64,000 nucleotides of DNA from Linum tenue (lineage: Eukaryota; Streptophyta; Magnoliopsida; Malpighiales; Linaceae), in the NCBI GenBank assembly GCA_946122785.1, contig CAMGYJ010000007.1, positions 7,146,909 through 7,210,908 of the forward strand, written 5' to 3'. Shown one piece after another: positions 10,744-20,186 of the stretch (position 1 is its first letter; every line of letters starts with the position of its first letter). The notes under the pieces are model-generated. The model saw nothing but the letters and a program-made list of their open reading frames with translations, was not told where the DNA came from and searched no databases. The translations under genes and the position numbers were made by a program.

Positions 10744-11414
10744 TGTTTGAACCTAACTGAGTGTAGGAGTGAGGTTCGGGAAAGAAAGTGGGTCAAGGGG
10801 AGTTTGCAAGGGAAATCGACTATATGACGTAGAACAAAGATCTTGGAGAACAAGGTTGAGAGGATTCGTGTTTTAGAGAGAGAAGTTATGTTTGTAGAGA
10901 TAGAATCCGAAAATTGCGATCCCCTTCACCCACCGGAGTAAATGCCATATTTATAGGCTACATGGTTGTGGGTGAGTGGTTGAGTTACATGATGGTACAA
11001 TGACATGACCACTGACATGTCAGGGATTTAGGCCATGCCTCTACCTAGGACATGTTAGAGGCTTACCTATGACTGTGTCTAGGACCCTGATGTGACTACC
11101 CCTCGGGAAGCGTGATGACGCTTTCTGCGGCTCTTTGGTCTGGTCCACGCTTTGATCTTTCCACGAGCGCGTAGCCTGTGCCGCGCTCGAGGTCTTCGCG
11201 CCGAGCCGCGCTGAGGTGTCGCGCTCGAGGTCTTCGCGTTGAGCCGCGCTGAGGTGTCGCGCTCGAGGTCTTCGCGATGAACCGCGCTGGGGGTCTTCGC
11301 GCTGGACCGCGCTGGAGGTCTTCGGTCGTGTCGCGTCCTGACGGGTTTGGCGGCATCTGGGGTAGTGTCGGTGCGTTCCTCTGGCGCGGCTAGGTCCGAG
11401 TCACATGCCCAACA
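10744..11414 (-). mobile_element. Solo LTR, 671 bp
   Basis: A single TGTT...AACA-bounded LTR is flanked by the perfect 5-bp duplication GGTAC at 10739-10743 and 11415-11419. A TATA box reading TATAAATA on the minus strand, near 10950, suggests the minus orientation. No primer-binding site, polypurine tract or second LTR adjoins it. It is therefore a solo LTR left by recombination between the two LTRs of a full element. The family is not assigned. Confidence 0.85.
11183..11325. repeat. GC-rich 38-bp tandem repeat in the solo LTR
   Basis: The motif GCGCTCGAGGTCTTCGCG starts at 11183, 11221 and 11259 with an exact 38-bp period. Two decayed copies follow to about 11325. The array lies in the U3 part of the LTR and is far more GC-rich than its surroundings, so it may be a promoter-side motif array. 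Confidence 0.8.
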
Positions 11415-11419
11415 GGTAC

Positions 11420-11595
11420 TTATACTACCCAAACGGGTATCAATGGGTAACCCGTGGGTACTCAGTGTCAAAATTATTAATCCCAAGTCTCATCCCGTGA
11501 TAAATATTACGGGTATTTAGGTACTTCTTACCCTAAAAAACGGGACGGATATGGGTATACCCAAATGCCCGTTTCCCGTGGCCCACCCTAGATCA
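11420..11595. mobile_element. hAT-like terminus fragment
   Basis: Repeated GGGTA/TACCC words end at 11595 with the complement of TAGGGTGGGCCACGGG. This resembles the GGGTGG-type ends of plant hAT elements, as do 12514 and 63797. The other end was not found. The solo LTR at 10744-11414 is inserted beside or inside it. Confidence 0.4.
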
Positions 11596-11636
11596 TTCGG
11601 AGTTCGATGTTGACAAGGTAAACCAATAAAGGTTGA

Positions 11637-11801
11637 CCCTTTTAAGAATGAGGTAGACTATTTAAAGTACAAGGTCGACCACTTTAAAATTGAGGTCGAC
11701 CTTTTTTATTGTTTGCTTGCCAAAGAGGTCGACCGTTTTGTTGAACGTAAGAAAACAGAAACAGTAGATTCAGTCGACCTTTATTACTTTATGGTCGACC
11801 T
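11637..11801. repeat. GGTCGACC-rich degenerate array, second block
   Basis: At least four GGTCGACC octamers plus near variants (AGTCGACC, GGTTGACC) occur in about 170 bp. This is the same kind of array as 9780-10225. Confidence 0.55.
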
Positions 11802-12003
11802 ATTTACAAGTCATCGTAGCAAAGTTCTAATATTTTTGGATCCAAAAATTATTAACAAAACTAGTGATAAGCAAAACAGAAAATGGTAAGAGTACATAGT
11901 TAACCAACTAGCGATATAATTAGTGTTTGTGCGTTCATGATACACTTTTAACTTTGGATTTGTACGAGATATCCTAACCTAAAATTCTATATAATCTAAT
12001 CAT

Positions 12004-12291
12004 TGTTGTGAAATAACAAGGAAGAGGAACATACACAAGAGTAAGAGTAGAGACACAAGAAGAGAGGGGGAATAGAGCTTTCTTATTCATGTGTTCCTTA
12101 GTACAAGGAGATCATCTATTTATAGGCACACATCACATAACCTCTACATTCTTACAATCAATATACATGAATGTGAGAATGAATGTGAAATAGAAATGGG
12201 GTGGGGGGTTACATGTAACACCCAATTGTGCAACTAATGTGTCATATGGAGAAATAAATATAAGTAGATGAGTTACATAGAATTTGTAACA
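12004..12291 (-). repeat. Possible LTR remnant
   Basis: This 288-bp segment runs TGTT...AACA and contains a minus-strand TATAAATAG followed by a purine/pyrimidine-rich leader, as in plant LTRs. I could not find matching target duplications, so the boundaries and even the LTR identity are weak. Confidence 0.35.
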
Positions 12292-12513
12292 TACCATGGA
12301 GCATCTAATGTTGGTCATCCATAATAATAATAATATTTTCATAACAATCATCAAATTTTGATAACTGATATATGTTAGACGTAACGATGTAGTGTAGTTT
12401 ATATTTATTAAGTTTGTAATGTTTTAGGGAATGGATTTGGAAGGCTAGAACTGGAGATTTGGAACGGGAGACAGAGATAGGACACTCTGTTTCGTTTTTA
12501 CCACAACTTTTAG

Positions 12514-13607
12514 AAGGGGTGGCAGCCGGTCGGTTTCGGTTTAACCGAAAACCAAAAACCCGGTTATAGGTTAAACTGAGACACCCCTTATAGCTTCCGG
12601 CCACCGACCGTGAGAGAGGTTACGGTGTTAGGGTCGGTTAGCCGACCAACCGAAAAATTACCTTTTCCACCAAAAAAAAAACAAAAAATTAATTAAATCA
12701 AACAAAAAAATATCCACCACTCATCTCAATCCTTATCTCCTTCCTTCCTCCACCATTTCACCTCTTCTCTCTCCTTCGGTCCTTCCTTCAATCCTTCCTC
12801 TCCTCCTTTCTCCTTCCTTCCTCCACCAGATCTCTTCGCTCTCCTTCCTTCCTTCCTCCGAGCTTCTCTCTTTCGTCTGGCGCCGAGCAGTGGAGGGGAG
12901 GAGGACGCGGCGGTTGTTGTTGTCCATCAGCGCCGCCACGGCCTCCGCCTGGAAGACCTCTGACCGTCCGGACGACGTCGTGTGGGAGTCACCGAAGAAG
13001 ACGAGGTTCGGGACGTAGACGTTGTAGCAAGGGGCGAAGTGCTGGACCTGGCGGCGCCACTGCCAGATGGCGACGGTGCCGAAGCCGTGGAGGAGGAGGA
13101 GGGAAGGGTTTCGAGGGTTGGGTTTTGTTGGGGACCAGAACTGGACGGTGGTGGTTGGGTCGGTGGGGGCGGTTTTCTCGGAGAGGCCGGCGGCGGAGAA
13201 GCAGCGGCGGAGGTAGAAGGTGTAGAGGGAGGCGAGGCTGAGGTAGGAGGAGAGTGATGGAGCCATGGAGGAGGAGGAGTGAGAGGTAATTAGGGTTTGC
13301 GTCTTATTTGGGGATGGTGGTTTCTGTTAGGGAGATTGAGTTTTTTTTTGTGTGTTGATTCGGTTGATGTATGGAATGAAGTGATTTTTGGGGGTCGTTT
13401 TAGGGATGGTGCGGGGCCATTTTGGAGAAGAGGAGAAGAGGTCGGTTAGCCGGTTAACCGCCGGTTAATCGGCTAGTCGAACCTCTTCCCCTCTCATCCG
13501 GCAACCGACCGACGATAAAAGTAACGGTTTTCGGTTAGCCGAAAACCGGTCGGTTCGGTTGAAACTGACCGGTTAACTGCTAACCGAAAACCGTTCTGCC
13601 ACCTCTA
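12514..13607. mobile_element. hAT-like non-autonomous element with captured exon
   Basis: The left end carries AGGGGTGGCAG and the right end the complement of AGAGGTGGCAG, a short terminal inverted repeat of the GGGTGGCA type common in plant hAT elements. Both subterminal regions are dense in CGGTTAACCG and CGGTCGGTT words in both orientations. No 8-bp target duplication was recognised, so the class is provisional. Between the ends lies a minus-strand first exon of an alpha/beta-hydrolase gene. No transposase is present. Confidence 0.6.
12928..13266 (-). pseudogene. Alpha/beta-hydrolase first-exon fragment
   Basis: From ATG at 13266 about 113 residues match the N-terminus of plant alpha/beta-hydrolase-fold proteins. 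The visible motifs are YLRRCFSAAGLS, PSLLLLHGFG (oxyanion-hole HG), WQWRRQVQHFAPCYNVYVPNLVFFGDS and SGRSEVFQAEAVAALM. After that the frame continues into low-complexity Arg/Glu-rich sequence unrelated to a hydrolase. The nucleophile elbow and the catalytic Asp and His are missing. The fragment sits inside an element with hAT-like ends, so it is best read as a captured gene piece and not a functional enzyme. The open frame without a stop suggests recent capture or short divergence. Confidence 0.75.
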
Positions 13608-13954
13608 GTAAGTTTCAATAAATGAATTCTCTAAGAAATCTTATGGCAAAAGTATATAAAATAGTAGTAAGTAGTAACACATAGTATTAGTAATTAATCT
13701 TCTTTTAGATTTGGAACTTTAGTCCCACAGAATAGTATTGTACAGAGATGTCAAAATTGCGTCTCTGCAATAAGAACTATTCAAATTAGATTTGCTTTGA
13801 TTTACCAACCTTTGACAGATTGACATAACCAGCCGTAGTCCGGCCCAACTTAATTAACCCCCTCCCTAAGTGCTAATTCAGACAAATCATTAGCTGCTAA
13901 GAGTAATCAACCAATGATTATCCAAGTCAAACCCCATATGAAAGGGAAATTAGA
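13608..13954. other. Intergenic, nothing recognised
   Basis: About 350 bp of AT-rich DNA lies between the hAT-like element and the MULE-type MITE. I see no gene or repeat. Confidence 0.5.
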
Positions 13955-13964
13955 CAAACTAAAC

Positions 13965-14349
13965 GGGTAAATGACACATTTGGTCACTGAGATTACTAAA
14001 TCGTGTCATATTTGGTCACTAGAAAAATTTAATATCAATTTTGGTCACTTGAATTACTGACACATGTCACATTTGGTCACTCTTCTGTAGCCTCTGTCCA
14101 ACTCCGATCACTCGAATTATTGAAAAATGTCACATTTAGTCACTCGGATTACTGAAACATGTCACATTTAGTCACTCTCCCAAAAGTTTCCGTCCAACTA
14201 CATTAATGGAGTTGGACGGAAACTTACGGGAGAGTGACTAAATTTGACCAGTTTCGGTAATTCGAGTGACCAAACTTGATATTAATTTTTTCTAGTTACT
14301 ATACATGACACAATTTAGTAATCTCAGTGACCAAATGTGTCATTTACCC
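13965..14349. mobile_element. MULE-type MITE
   Basis: This 385-bp element has terminal inverted repeats starting GGGTAAATGACACATTTGG. It is flanked by a perfect 10-bp duplication, CAAACTAAAC, at 13955-13964 and 14350-14359. It is almost all inverted repeat and contains several copies of the word TTTGGTCACT. Its termini match the Pack-MULE-like element at 8306-9422. It sits about 300 bp upstream of the bHLH start codon. Confidence 0.85.
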
Positions 14350-14505
14350 CAAACTAAACTGATCAAAACCATATAATTAAGACAGTACTTAAAAACCTTA
14401 TGCAGCCGCCCGTTGGCTCTTTCTTGATCCTACTGATGGATACAAACAGCAGAAACAGCAACCATGAACACATAAACTGTGCATGAAAGTTCTATATACT
14501 AAAAT

Positions 14506-14513
14506 TATAAATA
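14506..14513 (+). promoter_or_regulatory. TATA box of the bHLH gene
   Basis: TATAAATA lies about 145 bp before the ATG at 14658. It is preceded by AT-rich DNA and followed by a leader, at a plausible distance for a plant promoter. Confidence 0.55.
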
Positions 14514-14657
14514 GACAGGCCGACTCAGATGTGACTATATATCTACTCCTTCCCCTTGTCACAAAGAAACCTTAAAAAAAAACCCTTTTCACTCAGACAA
14601 CATTGTATCAGATTCCCTCTGTTCCTTTTTGGGTTCCACTCTTGCTTCTGCACAACA

Positions 14658-16288
14658 ATGAGGGATTCTGTTGTTCCACTTTCAGTATCTTCATCACAGC
14701 TTTACAACTTTGGTAACAACAATTGAATCCCATGATGATGAGCACTAACATCCCATGAACCAATTTCTGATGTTTCCCATTGTTTTGTTTGGTTATGTTT
14801 CAGGGAGTAGCAGTGTGAGTGAAGCTCAGGTGATGCCAAGTTTGGACATCTCAAGCTTCTGCTGGGACTCCATAGCTTTCAGCAACTACCAAATGGAGCC
14901 ACCAGCAGCAATTGTAGCTCCAGCAGCAGGGTTCCACATTGCTCCTCCTCATCATCAGCAAGAATCCTTCAACGTTACGAGCTACGATATGCCATTCGAT
15001 GCAGCAGCTTGGTATGGATCCTCCCAGTTCTGTGACACCACTTCGAGCCAGTCGATGGTGGTGACCAACAAGCTTGATTCTGCTGCAGAGAATGAAAATG
15101 TAATTGATTGATCAATCCGTCGATCGATATTGGTAGAGTCATTTCTTAGGAACCATGAATTTGTGACAGATTCTTTCAACAAATTTTCAGGGATTGTATA
15201 GCAAACAAGGGAGGAAACAATCAATTGAAGTTAGCAGCATAGCAACCAAGAACCCTACTACAAATACCAGGAAGAGGAAGAAGTCCAGTACTAGTACTAC
15301 ATCTGCAGGGGCATGGCATCAACCGCAACAGAACGATCAGTCGTCCATCACAACGATCCAAGAGCTCAAGGTACACATCTATCACAGTAATGTCAGTCTT
15401 GTTAAAAAGCTGCAACCTTTCATTGTCAATACTTGTGGATAATGGACAGTTGAGGTAGAAATGTTATACTGTTATGTGGGTATTACAGATGGAAAAAGTT
15501 AGCAGTAATGTGTGTAATTGACAGCAGTTTGTAATCAGCCAACTTGGTGATCCAGCAATTGCAGGTTCCAGCAAGGAGAAGCCAGAAGCTAAGTGACAAA
15601 ATCACAGCACTCCAGAAGTTGGTGTCTCCATACGGCAAGGTCTGCAGCCACCTCATTTTCTGGCTATACTTTTCTTTGAATTTTATGTTTTGTTTTTTTG
15701 TTTTTTTGAAAAGCTTAGATTTGTTTGTTGATTCCCATTTTGCAGACAGATACAGCTTCTGTTCTCCAAGAGGCTTCCCTCTACATCAAGCTCCTCCAGA
15801 AACAAATCCAAGTATAATGATTCCCCTTACTCGTTAAATATGAATTATAACGAGTTTTAAGACTAGATCTTATATCGATGATTTGATTTTCGTAATATTA
15901 TTAACCGCGTTATTTTTACTCAAAATGTGTCTTCCAGAAATTGAGTAATAGGGCCTTATCCGAGGGTGCTGATGATCTGAGCAACGAGCTGTGGACAACA
16001 ACCATTGTAAGTGTTAAGAAGCAAAACTCGTGTATCAAACTCAAATCGTCAAAAAAGTACTATAATCTAAGAATGAAATTGAAACGTTCCTTTTGGAAAC
16101 ATTCGATAAAATTGGAACGAACTTAAACTCTTTGTATGGGATTTTACTTGTTGCAGAAGGAACGTGATGGAGAATTGTCGGACTTGAGAGATAGAGGGTT
16201 TTGCCTGGTGCCATTGTTGACCGTGACCCAGAAATTTGCAGACCTGGGCCTTGTTATGGATCCAAGCCCTTATCAAGCTGAAGTCTGA
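14658..16288 (+). CDS. bHLH transcription factor, seven exons
   Basis: Exons by eye are 14658-14712, 14804-15099, 15191-15370, 15565-15639, 15746-15811, 15938-16006 and 16157-16288. They join in phase to about 290 residues. The helix-loop-helix is spread over exons 4-5: VPARRSQKLSDKITALQKLV, SPYGKTDTAS, VLQEASLYIKLLQKQIQ. The C-terminus carries LRDRGFCLVPLLTVTQKFAD, a tail seen in the plant group that includes bHLH103, 110-114, 123 and 133. The basic region lacks the His-Glu-Arg triad needed for classical E-box contact, as is usual for that group, so binding may be atypical. The N-terminal half is Ser/Gln/Ala-rich, and a basic RKRKK stretch in exon 3 could be a nuclear signal. The exact orthologue is not assigned. 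Confidence 0.85.
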
Positions 16289-17047
16289 TTGGACCTTGTT
16301 TTGGATAAATTGGGCTTTTATGGCCCAGCCTAACGCACTGGAAATTAGGTTCAATATGCCATTCTGTTTTTTGACTTTTTTCCCCCTTTATTATGTCTGT
16401 GAATTGAGATAGAGAAGAGAGGTCTTACTAGATGATTAATGGAATAGCTTAAAACAAGAAGCCTACCTAAAGGCTAACATTTTCCTCTAGATAGGAAACA
16501 TAGAGGCAGGCCTTTTGTTTTTTGTTTTATGTCATTTTTGTTTTATTATTAATTCTCTCTATTACATTTTTCATACTAAGTCTTTTAGATATTTATGTGT
16601 ATCATTGAAAACCTTGTTATGTTTCTGAACATTTATATGTCTTATGGTTCTCTTATTTTTATGTACTATTGAAATCATGCAATAAACCTTTCAAAATTAG
16701 CATGGAAATTGAAGCATCGTTGTTTTTCTCATCTTAAGTGATTGTATCGTGGTATTTTAAACAATTAATTTTGATTGTCGAATTTTATATAATGACATCT
16801 ATTTTGATTCAGTTTAAAGTTGCAAGTACGAGTCTAGCCAAGTACTTATCTCATTAAGATAAAACTGAACGAATACAGTTAAAGTGTCGTGTTTGAAAGT
16901 TAATTTGGTATGCTTGTTCACTGAAAGCTAAGAATGTGATTGTGGTGGAGTAACTAGAATGGTTGTATTAAATTTGTGTTTATTTTGTAACTATAGCTAG
17001 TTTGTTGTTTTTATAAATAAATTGAATACGAAATTATTAACATATAG
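16289..17047. other. bHLH 3' flank and intergenic DNA
   Basis: The start probably holds the bHLH 3' UTR. The rest is AT-rich DNA with no recognisable gene or repeat up to the tRNA. Confidence 0.55.
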
Positions 17048-17119
17048 GGGTCCATAGCTCAGTGGTAGAGCATTTGACTGCAGATCAAGAGGTCACCGGT
17101 TCGAACCCGGTTGGGCCCT
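17048..17119 (+). tRNA. tRNA-Cys (GCA)
   Basis: The 72-nt cloverleaf can be drawn directly. The acceptor GGGTCCA pairs with TGGGCCC, the D-arm contains AGCTCAGTGGTAGAGC, and the anticodon stem-loop TTTGA-CTGCAGA-TCAAG has GCA at 17080-17082. The T-arm is ACCGG-TTCGAAC-CCGGT. No intron is present and CCA is not encoded, as expected for a nuclear gene. A T-rich tract follows within 15-35 bp and would serve RNA polymerase III termination. Confidence 0.95.
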
Positions 17120-17820
17120 CTCATGTTTTTTGTTTCTTTTTTTCAAGAGACAAATGACTCCTTACCACAACAATTTAAAGCAACGGAACATAGAAGATTA
17201 AGAAAATAAATTGATGTCTTTAATTGACAATTTCGGTAAGATCTGTACGAGTTTTGCTAAACATTGATGTTATGGTTGGGCCCTTCATATTTTTTGTTTC
17301 TTTTTTCCAAGGGACAAACGACTCCTTACCACAACAATTTAAAGCAACGGAACATAGAAGATTAAGAAAATAAATGATGTCTTTAATTGACAATTTCGGT
17401 AAGATCTGTACGAGTTTTGCTAAACATTGATGTCATGATTTGTCTGAATCCTCTTTTATTTTTCGTCTCTTTTTTTCCAAGAGACCAACGACTCCTTACC
17501 ACAACAAGGCAATAAGCTGAAGCAACACAACAATTTAAAGCAACGGAACAAAGAAGATTAAGAAAATAAATTGATGTCTTTAATTGCTAATTTCGGTAAT
17601 ATATGTACGAGTTTTGCTAAACATTGATGTCATGGTTTGTCTGAGCCCTCTTTTATGTTTCTTCTCTTTTTTTTCAAGAGACCAACGACTCCTTACCACA
17701 ATAAGGCAATAAGCTAAAGCAACGCAACATAGAAGATTAAACAAATAAATAAATGTCTTTAATTGACGACTTCTGTAAGATCTGTACGAGTTTTGATGAA
17801 CATTGATGTCATGGTTTGTC
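17111..17820 (+). repeat. Four-copy tandem repeat starting in the tRNA 3' end
   Basis: Four units begin near 17111, 17276, 17441 and 17639, with lengths of about 165-198 bp. Each has a T-rich tract, GACTCCTTACCACAACAA, CAACGGAACATAGAAGATTAAG, and GATCTGTACGAGTTTTGCTAAACATTGATGT or close variants. The second unit also repeats TTGGGCCCT from the tRNA 3' end, so the duplication began within the tRNA gene. Copies 3 and 4 carry an extra segment with AAGGCAATAAGCT. Confidence 0.85.
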
Positions 17821-18464
17821 TGGTTAATTATGTGCATAATAGTTCTAGATCGAGTATGTCATATGCTAATGATCTTCCTTGCTTAGCTGGCATGATATTG
17901 GGTTATTCAGTGCCAATCTCCTCTGCTAAGTTACATCTCTTGTGCCCTTTATCATATAAAGAATTAATGCTTTGAAATGTATAAAATGCGGGGGAGGGGT
18001 TCGCAAATAATCAGGTTTGAATTGAGCTTAGACATTTTTTACAAGTAAAATACTAGAAAAATATCCCGAAACAATCCGCAACGGAGACACCGGTACACTG
18101 TGAGTTGATAGAAACCTATTTCTAGGGTTCTATCGATTGTGATGGGTGATTTGGAATTTAAGGATTTGGGGATAAAATTGGGGAAGAAGAAGAAAAGAAT
18201 AAGAATAGGCTAAAACCTTGGATTAGGGAAGAAAAGAAATTAGGAGATAGAGAGAGTTTAAGGTTTGGGAAGATTATTCTTTGCTTAGCTTCTGCTTAAT
18301 TGTACCAAAGACCCAAGATACATATTTATAGTTAAAGACCAGAAAAACCTAATAGACTTTCCTAATGTGACTCAAAGACTACTAACCATATATAAATAAA
18401 TCCTAAAATAGTAATTATGATAGAACTCGAAAATTAGGGTTCTATCATCCCCTCCCCCTTGAGA

Positions 18465-20186
18465 CCAACCTTGCCCTCAAGGTTGATCGACCCACTTCTC
18501 CACATCGTCCGTGCAAATCTCGCCTTGACTTCCCATTTCTTGCGCTTCATTTTCTTCCAATCACGCTCCAACACTTCACTTGGTCTTCTTGCATTGATCT
18601 CCCCTGTTGGTCCATCTCTTCCAATTTCATTTCCAGGAGCCCACTATTCTCTTCTGTGGCAAGGTCAAACTCTAATAGCTCTCCTTTTGTTGGCATCATG
18701 CTCCAGGAACTTAATGAATCGAAATGTACTTTCTCGTGCAAGAACCCATCATTAAGTACCAACTCATCAAAGCCTTCAAACTTCCTTCTTGAAGCTAGCC
18801 CAATAACTTCCTTTATTATTCCTCCCCTTATTTGTGCGTCATGTTCCTTTAGAAGCCCACTAGCTAAGCACATAAACCCACCTTTCCTTTTCTCCATGTC
18901 AATCTTCAAATCATAGCCCACGTTAGGCTAAAGCCTTCTCTGCCAACACGGCCCACTCTCTTCTATTTTCGGCCTAAGATCATACAAAAGAGACTTTATG
19001 AGAAAGACCAGCAGAGGCCCGCAACCTGCCTAAAAATTCAGCACGTTGCTTCCTTTAGCCCAACTTGCCTTTCTTTTGCTAGCCTCATACCCAATCGCGT
19101 GCTCGGATCGGCCCAATGTAAACCCACTGAGCTTCTTATTCAAATCCAGCCCGCGACCAAGACTGATGGCTGCGACCCGACCCGCTCCATCTAACCTCTC
19201 CAGATCGCCGGCACAAGCAATTCGGCCCGAATGAACAAATGACTGTTGGTTTGAGTTGGGCAAAAATTGCGAACTAGGGTTATCGACAAGAGGAACCCAG
19301 CCGCCACCACCTTCCTCCATCTTCTTATTCCTTGTCGCGCCGACTTCCTCCCCATCCTTTGTCGGCAGAACCATCTCCGACTTCATTCCCGACGACAAGC
19401 GGCTCACCAGACGACACGAGTGCCAGCTCGATGGCGGCCTAGTCTTCGAGTTCTTCTCCCCGAGCATGCCTCCCACCTTCTTCGATTCCTCAACCGGCGG
19501 CAAGGAGAACACCAGGCCGCGGAAAGCTAAACCCGAATCGATCTCGTTCTCCGATGATGGCTCGTCTTCTGGCGGCTTCTTCTTCAATGACGACTGTAAC
19601 TCGCCCTCACTCAAGAGAGAGAGAAATTCGTCCTCGCCCTCTTCGTTCGCCGACGAATCCTTCGCGTCTTTATCCGGCGACGCTATCTTTGTTTCCATCT
19701 CCAAGGGCAATTCCGGAGCCACAATGCCCGACTCCCGTTTTGTCATCGTCACCGTCATCGCGGCGGGTGAAGATGCGGACGATCGCGATGCCACTTCTCC
19801 GTTCACGACTGGCACTGCTGCTCGGGCCAACGACGTCGCTGTCATCGCCTCCTCTGCCGCTTCAACAGTCGCAGCTTCTTCCTCCTCGGTCGTCGGCTCT
19901 TGCTTGTCGTCCTCCGGTGATGCAGCCGCACTTGATCGCTGCACCTCCGCCACGCCAGGATCTCGTGTCGTCTTTTCTTGCTGCTGCGGCGGCTCGCTCG
20001 CTGTCTGCCCCTCCACTCCTTCCAACTGCGGCGAACCCTTTCCCTTTGCGGCAGTTGCCTCTTATTTTCCCTCAGCCAACAATCTTCTTCCATCGCTGCG
20101 TCGGTCAGCGGCAGGATTATGGCAGCGGGTTTAGTGAGCTGTGTGCTTCCCGCTGCTGTTGGCGATGAAGATTTGCTCTTGGGAAT
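18465..20186 (-). pseudogene. Element 2 coding remnant, main part
   Basis: The longest open part (19030-20025) encodes 331 residues of acidic, Ser/Glu/Ala-rich, probably disordered protein. It ends at a TAG where element 1 has CAG: LNF-stop-AGCGP here, HFQVGCGP there. Downstream frames (124 residues at 18547-18921) belong to the same region but need frame changes to reach the shared tail WKKMKRKKW..INLEGKVGLKGEGM at the polypurine tract. This is therefore a decayed relative of the element 1 protein. The 5' part is separated by the nested solo LTR and continues at 21571-21830. I recognise no enzyme or structural retroelement domain. Confidence 0.6.

Noticed and set aside
9753..11801. CACTA transposon with subterminal GGTCGACC arrays
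   Set aside because: One TAGTG near 9753 suggested a CACTA end, but no facing CACTA terminus or 3-bp duplication was found.
12504..13615. 8- or 9-bp target duplication of the hydrolase-carrying element
   Set aside because: The flanks ACTTTTAG-type and AGTAAGTT-type do not match, so the transposon class was left provisional.
15194..15442. Separate small ORFs inside the bHLH locus
   Set aside because: They are exon 3 and neighbouring intron sequence of the bHLH gene, not independent genes.
17111..17820. CRISPR-like regular repeats
   Set aside because: The units are 165-198 bp of mostly identical sequence without unique spacers, in a eukaryotic tRNA flank. They form a plain tandem repeat.
19256..20134. 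292-residue plus-strand ORF
   Set aside because: It is antisense to the element 2 coding remnant. Its Ser/Ala-rich composition is the shadow of an acidic low-complexity frame, with no domain of its own.
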